A stretch of 14,689 bases of DNA from contig CALJIC010000164.1 of assembly GCA_937974195.1 (NCBI GenBank), forward strand, positions 1 to 14,689, read 5' to 3'. Under the pieces are notes generated by a model. That model was given only the letters and a program-made list of their open reading frames with translations, ran no database searches and was not told the origin of the DNA. Shown in pieces: positions 1 through 6,834 of this stretch; position 1 is the first letter of the stretch; each line of letters starts with the position of its first letter. A program made the position numbers and the translations under genes. Source of the DNA: an uncultured Roseiflexaceae bacterium (GTDB lineage Bacteria; Chloroflexota; Chloroflexia; Chloroflexales; Roseiflexaceae).

Positions 1-44
1 CCCTGTGAGTGGGGAGGTGTGGGGGCTGCAGGTGGCCGTGCTGA

Positions 45-79
45 GCCGCTCTGCGGCGACTTCGTCGCCGCAGAGCGGC
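45..79 (-). terminator. Perfect 16-bp hairpin downstream of mscL
   Basis: Bases 45-60 are the exact reverse complement of bases 64-79, giving a 16-bp GC-rich stem with a 3-base loop. The stem begins 8 bases after the mscL stop codon, where an intrinsic terminator would sit. On the minus strand no U-run follows the stem, so it is not a textbook rho-independent terminator. It could stabilise the 3' end of the mscL transcript or stop transcription without a U-tract. It may also serve a plus-strand gene to the left of the window, because a T-rich stretch (84-89) follows on that strand. Confidence 0.6.
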
Positions 80-87
80 CCGGTTCT

Positions 88-465
88 TTACTGCCGCTGC
101 TGCCGGAGCAGGTCGCGGATCTCCGTCAGCAGCACCTCTTCCTTGGTCGGCTCCGGCGGCTCGCCCGTCTCGGTCTGCCGCCGCATGCGCTCCATGAGGC
201 GGTTCATGGGGGCGACGATGACGAAGTAGACGACGATGGCGATGATCAGGAAGGAGAGGAGCGCGTTCAGGAAGTTGCCGATCCGGATCGGCCCGAGCAT
301 GATGGCCGAGAAATCCGGCTGGCCGCCGAGCGCGCCGATGATCGGCGTGAACACATCTTCGACCAGCGACGTGACCACCGCGCCGAACGCGGCGCCCATG
401 ATCACGGCTACCGCAAGGTCCACGACGTTGCCACGCATCAGGAAGTCCCGGAATCCTTTGAGCAT
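88..465 (-). CDS. mscL: Large-conductance mechanosensitive channel MscL
   Basis: The 125-residue protein is the usual length for MscL. This inner-membrane homopentamer opens under membrane tension and releases solutes during osmotic down-shock. It starts MLKGFRDFLMRGNVVDLAVA, the typical amphipathic N-terminal helix leading into TM1 with the Gly/Ala-rich pore-lining pattern. It then has a periplasmic loop (about residues 45-65), TM2 (LLSFLIIAIVVYFVIVAPMN) and a charged C-terminal helix ending in EEVLLTEIRDLL, the usual cytoplasmic bundle. The ATG at 465 is chosen because AGGAGG lies 5 bases upstream (471-476) and family similarity starts exactly there; an ATG 12 codons earlier adds unrelated residues. 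It is divergent from the response regulator and appears monocistronic. No strong promoter is visible upstream; TACGAT (complement of 487-492) is only a weak -10 candidate. Confidence 0.96.
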   Translation of the reverse strand: MLKGFRDFLMRGNVVDLAVAVIMGAAFGAVVTSLVEDVFTPIIGALGGQPDFSAIMLGPIRIGNFLNALLSFLIIAIVVYFVIVAPMNRLMERMRRQTETGEPPEPTKEEVLLTEIRDLLRQQRQ

Positions 466-470
466 GCTGT

Positions 471-476
471 CCTCCT
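471..476 (-). promoter_or_regulatory. mscL ribosome binding site
   Basis: AGGAGG on the minus strand lies 5 bases before the ATG at 465. It decides for the shorter, 125-residue MscL over the upstream in-frame ATG at 501. Confidence 0.85.
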
Positions 477-778
477 CGCTACAGAGATCGTATCCCAGCA
501 CACTGTGGCGCGAGCTGAGGCGGTGTCACAGCTTCGGCCGGCAGGTGTGCGAAGGAGCTCATCGGGTAGCTTGTGGCGCCCGGCGCTCGGCCGGCACCAG
601 CAAAGGGCGTTCCAGCCCGCACTACGTGGTGTGCGCGGAGGTGTGCTGCGATGACGCGCGGGGTCGCGTTCCCTTATTGCTTGGTAGGGACGGCGCTCCG
701 TCGCTGGAGAGTATAGCACAGGTCTCCGATCTGGCTCTTCGGGCTGCGGCGCCCGCCGCCGCCGTCGTGACGGGCGGC

Positions 779-807
779 TTGTCATCGAAAGAAGTTCTCG
801 CTACAAT
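779..807 (+). promoter_or_regulatory. Sigma-70-like promoter of the response regulator
   Basis: TTGTCA (779-784) and TACAAT (802-807) are separated by exactly 17 bases, and each differs from the consensus by one base. Transcription would start near 814, giving a leader of about 33 bases before the ATG at 847. This A+T-rich patch stands out in a GC-rich window. Confidence 0.75.
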
Positions 808-846
808 AAACAGCACACAGCGCTCAATTCAGAAGGGCTCAGGGCC

Positions 847-1539
847 ATGGGACCGACGATCCTCGTCGTTGAGGACGAAGAGCCGATCATGAACCTCGTT
901 GTCGCCTACCTGCGCAGCGAGGGCTTCAGCGTGCTCACGGCCGGCGATGGCAACACTGCGCTGGCGCAGGCGCGCGCCGCTCGGCCTGACCTCGTGATCC
1001 TCGACCTGCTGCTGCCCGGGATGGACGGCCTGGAGGTCTGCCGCCGGCTGCAGCAGGAGGGCGGACCCTACGTGCTGATGCTCACCGCGCGGGCCGAGGA
1101 GATGGACAAGGTGGTGGGCCTCTCGGTGGGCGCGGACGACTACCTGACCAAGCCGTTCAGCCCGCGCGAGCTCGTGGCGCGGGTCAAGGCCATCCTGCGC
1201 CGCAGCCGCCACGGCGCGCAGATTGAGGTGGCGCGGCTGGTGTTCGAGAACCTGTCGATCGATATCACCCGCCGCGAGGTGCAGCGGAACGGCGCGCCGG
1301 TCTCGCTGACCGCCCGCGAGTTCGATCTGCTCTACACCCTGGCGGCGATGCCCGGCCGGGTGTTCACCCGCGAGCAGCTGCTCGACCGGGTGTGGGGCCG
1401 CGACTTCGACGGCGTCGACCGGGTGGTCGATGTGCACATCAGCCTGCTGCGGCGCAAGCTGGAGGACGACCCAGGCGAGCCGGTGCTGATCCAGACCGTG
1501 CGCGGCGTCGGGTACAAGTTCGCCGGGCGGCCCCAGTGA
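847..1539 (+). CDS. OmpR/PhoB-family response regulator
   Basis: This 230-residue two-component regulator has an N-terminal receiver domain (about 1-118) and a C-terminal winged-helix DNA-binding domain (about 130-228). The receiver has the acidic pair E9/D10, phospho-acceptor D53 in LVILDLLLPGMDG, the switch Thr T80 (MLTA) and K102 in the KPF motif. The C-terminal half carries the OmpR-type signature from LTAREFDLL to VRGVGYKF, so it should bind DNA as a dimer when phosphorylated. Upstream of the ATG at 847 there is only a weak purine-rich ribosome site, but a strong promoter lies about 40 bases before it. The histidine kinase 254 bases downstream is the likely partner. Target genes cannot be read from the sequence; the neighbouring symporter is a candidate. 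Confidence 0.95.
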   Translation: MGPTILVVEDEEPIMNLVVAYLRSEGFSVLTAGDGNTALAQARAARPDLVILDLLLPGMDGLEVCRRLQQEGGPYVLMLTARAEEMDKVVGLSVGADDYLTKPFSPRELVARVKAILRRSRHGAQIEVARLVFENLSIDITRREVQRNGAPVSLTAREFDLLYTLAAMPGRVFTREQLLDRVWGRDFDGVDRVVDVHISLLRRKLEDDPGEPVLIQTVRGVGYKFAGRPQ

Positions 1540-1793
1540 ACGGCAGATCATAGATCTCAGAGCGAAGCTGTGCCGGGGCGCTGCGGCGCCCGCCGCTCCC
1601 TCACACCGCGGTTGTGCTGCCAGCCCCGCTTCCTGGGAGGCCTGAAGGGCGCACGACCTCCACGGGCGCCTTTCCGCCGGGGATGGAGCGGGCCACCGCG
1701 TCACTCCTGCTTCGAGAAGGCGATTGTCCGACGAGATGGCGCTGAGGCGCCATCGGCGCAATCCACCAGCCGCAATCTGCGACCCGCACACCT
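1540..1793. other. Non-coding gap between response regulator and kinase
   Basis: These 254 bases carry no supportable gene, which is unusual because such pairs normally overlap or nearly touch. They hold a small GC hairpin at 1583-1596 (five pairs, 4-base loop) inside a 17-base motif that also occurs at 743-759. A perfect 8-bp hairpin lies at 1735-1754. No clear promoter or Shine-Dalgarno sequence for the kinase is seen. Confidence 0.6.
1735..1754 (+). promoter_or_regulatory. Perfect 8-bp hairpin upstream of the histidine kinase
   Basis: GATGGCGC (1735-1742), a TGAG loop and GCGCCATC (1747-1754) form a perfect stem-loop 39 bases before the kinase ATG. No T-run follows, so it is not a standard terminator. 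It may influence kinase expression or mark a processing site; its role is unknown. Confidence 0.45.
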
Positions 1794-2945
1794 ATGAGAT
1801 GGTCTCGGCAGCTCCGCTGGAAGCTCTTCGCCTCGCACGCAGTGATCATCGTCACCGCCGTGGCGGTGCTGCTCGCCACCGCCCAGATCCTCGTGCGCAG
1901 CAGCATCGTGGACCGCTCGCCGCTCACCGTGATGCTCGAGTCGCCGCCCGAGCCGGAGGTGCTGACGGGCGCGACGAGCGACGCGGTCCAGGAGCGGTTC
2001 GAGACGATCCTCGAGCAGGCGCTGCTGGTGGCCAGCTTCGGGGCGCTGGTCGCGGCGGTGGTGGTGAGCCTGTTCATCTCGCGGCGGATCGTCGAGCCGC
2101 TGCAGAACCTGACGGCCGTCAGCCGGCGGCTGGCGCAGGGCTACTACCGCGAGCGCACCCAGATCCGCTCCGACGACGAGCTGGCCGAGCTGAGCCAGAG
2201 CATCAACCAGCTGGCTGAGGCGCTGGACCGGACCGAGCAGCGGCGCCTGGCGCTGATCGCCGATGTGGCCCACGAGCTACGCACGCCGCTGACAACGATC
2301 GAGGGGTACATGGAGGGCCTGCTCGACGGCGTGGTGGCGCCGGACGAGCAGACCTTCACCCTGGTGCGCCACGAGGCGGCGCGGCTGCGGCGCCTCACCG
2401 AGGAGCTGGCGCTGCTCTCGCGCGCTGAGGCCGGCGAGCTGCGCAACCACCCGCGCCCGTGCTCGTCCGCGGCGCTGCTGCACGAGCTGATCGCCCGCTT
2501 CCAGCCGCAGTTCAACGCCTGCGAGGTGGACCTGCGGCTCGAGCTGCCGCCAGACCCCCCGCAGATCTACGCCGACCCGGATCGGATCGCGCAGGTGATC
2601 ATCAACCTGCTGGCGAACGCGCTGCGCTACACCCCGGCCGGCGGCAGCGTCACCGTGTCGCTCGTGCCATACGAGGACTACGTGCGCCTGACGGTGCGCG
2701 ACACCGGCATCGGCATCGCCCCCGAGCACCTGCCGCTGATCTTCGAGCGCTTCTACCGGGTGGACAAGTCGCGCGCGCGGGCCAGCGGCGGCACGGGGAT
2801 CGGCCTCACCATCGCGCGGCACCTGGTGTACGCCAACGGCGGCGAGATCTGGGCCGAGAGCGAGGGGCTGGGCAAGGGCGCCGCGTTTCACCTGACGCTG
2901 CCGATCGACCGGCCGATGGGGCCGGTGCAGATCGTTGAGATGTGA
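1794..2945 (+). CDS. HAMP-domain sensor histidine kinase
   Basis: This 383-residue membrane kinase is the likely partner of the preceding OmpR-type regulator. Two transmembrane helices (about 11-33 and 74-94) flank an extracytoplasmic loop of only about 40 residues, so a large ligand-binding sensor domain is absent. A HAMP linker follows (about 95-147). The HisKA domain has the phospho-acceptor H160 in the HELRTPL box. The ATPase domain has N275 in the N box (NLLANALRYTP), the G1 box DTGIGIAP from D303, the F-box region IFERFYRVDKSR and the G2 box GGTGIGL at 332-338. All catalytic boxes are intact. The ATG at 1794 is the first possible start after an in-frame stop at 1743, yet it lacks a visible ribosome site. 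The signal sensed is unknown; with so short a loop it may be membrane- or partner-borne. Confidence 0.94.
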   Translation: MRWSRQLRWKLFASHAVIIVTAVAVLLATAQILVRSSIVDRSPLTVMLESPPEPEVLTGATSDAVQERFETILEQALLVASFGALVAAVVVSLFISRRIVEPLQNLTAVSRRLAQGYYRERTQIRSDDELAELSQSINQLAEALDRTEQRRLALIADVAHELRTPLTTIEGYMEGLLDGVVAPDEQTFTLVRHEAARLRRLTEELALLSRAEAGELRNHPRPCSSAALLHELIARFQPQFNACEVDLRLELPPDPPQIYADPDRIAQVIINLLANALRYTPAGGSVTVSLVPYEDYVRLTVRDTGIGIAPEHLPLIFERFYRVDKSRARASGGTGIGLTIARHLVYANGGEIWAESEGLGKGAAFHLTLPIDRPMGPVQIVEM

Positions 2946-3074
2946 CGGGGTGGGTGGGTGGCAAGGTGACAGGCTGACAGGGTGACCGGGGGTTCGAGAT
3001 GGTGTGTGGAGCGGCACGGGTTCCCGGCGTCACCGCGTCACCGCGTCACCGCGTCACCGGTGTCACCCCGTCAC
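2942..3074. repeat. Inverted arrays of TGAC/GTCAC octamer repeats
   Basis: Between the kinase and symporter genes, TGAC recurs at 2967, 2975 and 2983, an exact 8-base period, with another GTGAC at 2942 overlapping the kinase stop codon. On the right, the complementary GTCAC recurs at 3029, 3037, 3045, 3053, 3062 and 3070. Four perfect tandem copies of CGTCACCG fill 3028-3059. The two arrays are in inverted orientation, so the transcript could fold into a long imperfect stem around the 2991-3027 spacer. G-runs at 2947-2958 precede the left array. This could be an intergenic repeat family, a terminator-like structure or a binding array; the sequence alone does not decide. Confidence 0.75.
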
Positions 3075-3093
3075 ACTGAAAGGCGACACATAG

Positions 3094-5445
3094 GTGGGAG
3101 GATTCGCCCTCAGCTGGGAAGGGATGCTGGCGGCGCTGCTGCTGTGGATCGCGGCGGTGGCGCTCGCGATCGTGGTGCTGACCCTGCTGTTCCCGCGGCT
3201 GCAGCGGCGCGACCCCGGCGAGGGCGAGCGCGGCCCGCTGCCGCCGGTCCCGGCCGGGGCGCCGGAGCTGCCGCTGAGGCGGCAGACCCAGCAGCCGCTG
3301 CTGATCGTCGAGACGCGCGAGGTGGCGCACATGCCGGCGGAGCGCCGCGCGCGCTACTGGCGCGGCAACCTGCGGCTGATCGGCGGCCTGCTGGTGATCT
3401 GGTTCGCGTGCTCCTACGTGCCGGCGATCCTCGCGCCCTGGCTCAACCGCATCGAGATCCTCGGCGGGTTCCCGCTCGGCTACTACATGGGCGCCCAGGG
3501 CGCGCCGCTGGTCTTCCTGGCGCTCACCGCCATCTACACCTGGGTGATGACCCGGCGGGACCTGCAGTACGGCGCGCGCGCCGAGGGGTCGGGCGAGCAG
3601 AAGAGCTTCCTGCCGCGCTACGGCGGGATCGCGCTGGCGCTGCTCGTGGCCGCGCTGGGGGTGGTGCTGCTCGAGGTGCTGTTCCCGCTCTCGGCCACCG
3701 AGCAGGGCTGGATTCTGATCGGCCTGACGATCGTCGCCTACGGCGTGATCGGCGTGCGCAACCGCACCACTAGCCTGGACGAGTACTACGTGGCCGGGCG
3801 GCGCGTTCCGGCGCTCTTCAACGGCCTGGCGGTCTCGGCGGACTGGATGAGCGCGGCGACGTTCATCTCGCTCGCCGGGACCCTGTGGCTGCTGGGGTAC
3901 GAGGGGCTGGCCTATATCATCGGCTGGACGGGCGGCTACGTGCTGCTGGCGCTGTTTCTGGCGCCCTACATCCGCAAGTTCGGCCAGTACACCGTGCCGG
4001 ACTTCATCGGCGCGCGCTACGGCGGCACGTTCGCGCGGCTCACCGCCGCGGTGATGGCGATCCTCGTCTCGTTCACCTACCTCACCGCCCAGGTCTCCGG
4101 CGTCGGGATCATCATGGGGCGCTTCCTCGGCGTGCGCTACATCCTCGGCGTGGCGATCGGGCTCGGGGCGGTGCTGTTCTGCTCCTACCTGGGCGGCATG
4201 AAGGCGGTGACCTGGACGCAGGTCCTGCAGGGGGCGCTCATCCTGCTCACCTACCTGGTGCCGGTGACCTACCTGGCGCTGCGGGTCACCGGCGTGCCCT
4301 TCCCGCAGCTGATGTACGGCGCGGCGTTCGAGCCGATCGCGCGGCTCGAGGAGCTCCAGGGCATCGAGCGCGCCTACGCCGAGCCGTTCAACGACTGGAG
4401 CGTGTGGAACTTCCTGGCGCTGATCACATGCCTCATGGTCGGCACCGCCGGCCTGCCGCACATCCTGATCCGCTTCTACACCGCGCCGTCGGTCGTGCAG
4501 GCGCGGCGGAGCGTGAGCTGGGGGCTGCTGTTCATCATCCTGATCTACCTGGCCATCCCGGCCTACGCCGCCTTCTCGCGCTGGGAGATCCTGCAGCACG
4601 TGGTCGGCCAGCCGGTGCGCGCCCTGCCGCAGTGGGCGGTGAACTGGGGCAATGTGGGCCTGCTTCACATCACCGACCTGACCACCCTGAGCGGGCAGCC
4701 GGCGGACGCTCTGCCGGCGTGGGCGCAGGCGCTGGTGAGCCGCGGCGAGCTGACGGTCGTCGATAGCAACGGCGACGGGGTGGTGCAGCCGGGCGAGCTG
4801 CACGGGCCGGCGGTGACGGCCGACGCCACCGACGGCGTGCTGCAGTACCACGAGCTGCAGATCAGCCCCGACCTGATCGTCCCCTCGACGCCGGAGATCG
4901 TCGGGCTGCCCGACACCGTCGCGGCGCTGGTGGCGGTCGGCGGGCTGGCGGCGGCGCTGTCGACGGCCGACGGCCTGCTGATGGTGATCACCTCGGCGGT
5001 GGCCCACGACATCTACTTCCGGGTGCTGAACCGCAGCGCGGACACGCGCACGCGGCTGGCGGTGGGCCGGCTGGCGCTGCTGTGCGCCGCGACGCTGGCC
5101 GGGCTGACGGCGCTGCGGCAGCTCGGGATCATCGTCGAACTGGTGGCCTGGGCGTTCTCGCTGGCCGCCGCGACGATCTTCCCGGCGCTGGCGCTCGGGA
5201 TCTTCTGGCGGCGCGCCAACCAGGCCGGCGCGGTGGCCGGCATGCTGTGCGGCCTGGTGGTGACGGTCGCCTACATCATCGCGAACCGGCTCAACCCGGA
5301 GTTCAACCTGCTGGGGATCAGCAGCCCGGCGGCCGGCATCTTCGGCCTGCCGGTGAACTTCCTGGTGGCGATCGTCGTGAGCCGCCTCACGCCGCCCCCG
5401 CCCTCCGAGACCCAGATCATCGTCGATGCGCTGCGGCGGCCGTAG
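3094..5445 (+). CDS. Sodium:solute symporter (VC_2705 type) fused to its DUF4212 small subunit
   Basis: This 783-residue polytopic membrane protein probably drives uptake of a small organic solute with sodium. After an extra N-terminal helix (about 9-33) and a proline-rich linker, residues 86-157 match the DUF4212 small subunit (YWRGNLRLIGGLLVIWFACS onward). That subunit is normally a separate protein of about 90 residues encoded just before the transporter. The SSS domain follows from about 195 (SLDEYYVAGRRVPALFNGLA, then SADWMSAATFISLAG). Residues S623/T624 in AAALSTADGLL fall where this fold has the second sodium site. A polar insertion near 540-600 contains an EF-hand-like loop, D557 to E568. 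The GTG at 3094 directly follows an in-frame TAG and has GAAAGG 10 bases upstream; an ATG at 3124 would remove part of the first helix region. The substrate cannot be told; acetate-like carboxylates are transported by relatives such as ActP. Confidence 0.92.
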   Translation: MGGFALSWEGMLAALLLWIAAVALAIVVLTLLFPRLQRRDPGEGERGPLPPVPAGAPELPLRRQTQQPLLIVETREVAHMPAERRARYWRGNLRLIGGLLVIWFACSYVPAILAPWLNRIEILGGFPLGYYMGAQGAPLVFLALTAIYTWVMTRRDLQYGARAEGSGEQKSFLPRYGGIALALLVAALGVVLLEVLFPLSATEQGWILIGLTIVAYGVIGVRNRTTSLDEYYVAGRRVPALFNGLAVSADWMSAATFISLAGTLWLLGYEGLAYIIGWTGGYVLLALFLAPYIRKFGQYTVPDFIGARYGGTFARLTAAVMAILVSFTYLTAQVSGVGIIMGRFLGVRYILGVAIGLGAVLFCSYLGGMKAVTWTQVLQGALILLTYLVPVTYLALRVTGVPFPQLMYGAAFEPIARLEELQGIERAYAEPFNDWSVWNFLALITCLMVGTAGLPHILIRFYTAPSVVQARRSVSWGLLFIILIYLAIPAYAAFSRWEILQHVVGQPVRALPQWAVNWGNVGLLHITDLTTLSGQPADALPAWAQALVSRGELTVVDSNGDGVVQPGELHGPAVTADATDGVLQYHELQISPDLIVPSTPEIVGLPDTVAALVAVGGLAAALSTADGLLMVITSAVAHDIYFRVLNRSADTRTRLAVGRLALLCAATLAGLTALRQLGIIVELVAWAFSLAAATIFPALALGIFWRRANQAGAVAGMLCGLVVTVAYIIANRLNPEFNLLGISSPAAGIFGLPVNFLVAIVVSRLTPPPPSETQIIVDALRRP
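4762..4797 (+). other. EF-hand-like calcium-binding loop in the symporter
   Basis: Residues 557-568 read DSNGDGVVQPGE, a canonical 12-residue EF-hand loop with oxygen ligands at positions 1, 3, 5 and 12, Gly at 6 and a hydrophobic residue at 8. A degenerate partner, DATDGVLQYHE (577-587), is one residue short. As I recall, relatives of this transporter family carry a similar element in the same insertion before the sodium-site helix. Calcium binding is inference. Confidence 0.6.
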
Positions 5446-5452
5446 CGCCGCC
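5435..5452 (+). terminator. Weak hairpin at the symporter stop codon
   Basis: GGCGGC (5435-5440) and GCCGCC (5447-5452) form a 6-bp stem whose loop contains the symporter TAG. No T-run follows, so termination here is only a possibility. Confidence 0.25.
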
Positions 5453-5472
5453 CCCTGCCCCTCTGCTATCTC

Positions 5473-5501
5473 TTGCCGCGATCACACAGATCGGCTACAC
5501 T
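5473..5501 (+). promoter_or_regulatory. Sigma-70-like promoter of the FAD oxidoreductase operon
   Basis: TTGCCG (5473-5478) and TACACT (5496-5501) are separated by 17 bases. A start near 5508 would give a leader of about 34 bases to the ATG at 5542. This suggests the oxidoreductase and the membrane protein after it are transcribed separately from the symporter. Confidence 0.65.
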
Positions 5502-5541
5502 GCGATGCGGGTGCCGACTGTGCGGGGAGAGCGTGCCGCCT

Positions 5542-6828
5542 ATGGAGTTTCTCGAGCGACCGGTGTGGGGCGAGGGGGTTGTGTTCCCGCCCGCCGCCCA
5601 GGACCGCCCGCTGCCGGAGCGGGTGGACGCAGCAGTGATCGGCGGAGGCATCACCGGTCTCTCAGCGGCGCTGGCGCTGGCCCGCCGCGGCGTGAGCGTC
5701 GCGGTGCTCGAGGCGCGGCACTTCGGCTGGGGCGCGGCGGCGCGCAACGGCGGCATGGTGCTCAGCGGGCTGAAGCTGGGCGCCGGCGAGCTGCTGGCGA
5801 AGTACGGCCGCGAGCGCGCCAGGCGCATGTTCGCCGCCTCGCTGGCCGCGATCGACACGGTCGAGCGCCTGGTGGCCGAGGAGGCGATCGACTGCGACTT
5901 CGCGCGCTGCGGCCACGTGGTGCTGGCGAGCAAGCCGGCGCACGCGGAGGGGCTGGCGCGCGAGGCCGAGACGCTGGCGCGCGAGTTCGGCCACGTCACC
6001 CGCGTCGTGCCGCGCGCCGAGCTGCGGGACGAGATCGGCTCGGACGCCTACTACGGCGGCCTGGTGGACGAGGCGAGCGGCGGGCTGAACCCGGCGCGCT
6101 ATGTCGCCGGGCTCGCGTACGCCGCCGAGCGCGCGGGTGCCCAGCTCATCGGCGGCACGCCCGTGCAGCAGATCGAGCGGGACGGCGCCTCGTTCCGGCT
6201 GCACACCGGGCGGGGCGCCGTCCGCGCGGAGGCGGTGCTCGCCGCCACCGCCGGGTACACCGGCGCCGCCACCCCGGCCCTGCGCCGGCGGGTGGTGCCG
6301 GTCGGGTCCTATATCATCGCCACCGAGCCGCTGCCGGACGCGCTGGCCCGCGAGCTCAGCCCGCGCGGCCGCATGCTGTTCGACACGAAACACTTCCTGC
6401 ACTATTTTCGTCTCACCCCCGACCAGCGTCTGCTGTTCGGGGGGCGGGCCGGCTTCGTGCCCGAGACCCCGGCGTCGGTGCGCGAGAGCGCTGCGATCCT
6501 GCGCCGCGATATGCTGGCCGTCTTCCCGCAGCTGCGCGACGTGCGCATCGCGTACGCGTGGGGCGGTACGCTGGACTTTACATTCGACATGATGCCGCAC
6601 GCCGGCGTCCTGGACGGTGTACACTATGCGCTTGGCTACGCCGGGCACGGTGTGGCGCTCGCGACCTATCTGGGGACGTGTGTGGGCGCGCAGATGGCGG
6701 GCGCGGCGTGCGAGCACGCGTTCGACGGGCTGCCGCTGCCGGAAGCGCCGCTCGGGCTGTACCGCGGGGACCCGTGGTTCCTGCCGCTGGCCGGGGCCTG
6801 GTATCGGCTGCTGGACTGGGTAAGCTAG
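5542..6828 (+). CDS. DAO-family FAD-dependent oxidoreductase
   Basis: This 428-residue flavoprotein belongs to the D-amino-acid-oxidase/PuuB-like group, which oxidises amines or amino acids at a C-N bond. The Rossmann dinucleotide motif GGGITGLS starts at G34, and the ribose-binding acidic residue E57 ends the second strand (VAVLEARHFG). The motif WGAAARNGG follows, typical of this group near the flavin. The C-terminal part returns to FAD contacts with LLFGGRAGF and the late segment GYAGHGVALATYLG. No signal peptide is seen, so it is probably cytoplasmic. The ATG at 5542 is preferred, with GGGGAG about 12 bases upstream; a GTG at 5533 is an alternative. Its own promoter lies at 5473-5501, and the next gene follows after 6 bases. 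Closest in general appearance to gamma-glutamylputrescine oxidase, but the substrate cannot be fixed from sequence. Confidence 0.88.
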   Translation: MEFLERPVWGEGVVFPPAAQDRPLPERVDAAVIGGGITGLSAALALARRGVSVAVLEARHFGWGAAARNGGMVLSGLKLGAGELLAKYGRERARRMFAASLAAIDTVERLVAEEAIDCDFARCGHVVLASKPAHAEGLAREAETLAREFGHVTRVVPRAELRDEIGSDAYYGGLVDEASGGLNPARYVAGLAYAAERAGAQLIGGTPVQQIERDGASFRLHTGRGAVRAEAVLAATAGYTGAATPALRRRVVPVGSYIIATEPLPDALARELSPRGRMLFDTKHFLHYFRLTPDQRLLFGGRAGFVPETPASVRESAAILRRDMLAVFPQLRDVRIAYAWGGTLDFTFDMMPHAGVLDGVHYALGYAGHGVALATYLGTCVGAQMAGAACEHAFDGLPLPEAPLGLYRGDPWFLPLAGAWYRLLDWVS

Positions 6829-6834
6829 GCGACA

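Larger units (their letters stand above)
466..846. other. Divergent intergenic region between mscL and the response regulator
   Basis: These 381 bases hold no gene I can support. They contain the mscL ribosome binding site and a sigma-70-like promoter for the regulator at 779-807. A near-palindrome lies at 620-631 (CACTACGTGGTG, one mismatched pair). A GC-rich hairpin with one bulge lies at 758-778, directly before the -35 box. A 17-base motif at 743-759 recurs at 1580-1596, just after the regulator gene. Confidence 0.7.

Noticed and set aside
466..501. An upstream in-frame ATG for mscL
   Set aside because: The extra 12 residues do not match MscL, and the AGGAGG sits inside this stretch, correctly placed for the ATG at 465.
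2947..2961. G-quadruplex from GGGG-T-GGG-T-GGG-T-GG
   Set aside because: The fourth local run has only two Gs; a three-tier quadruplex needs a distant run (2980-2982), so it is only noted as a possibility within the repeat region.
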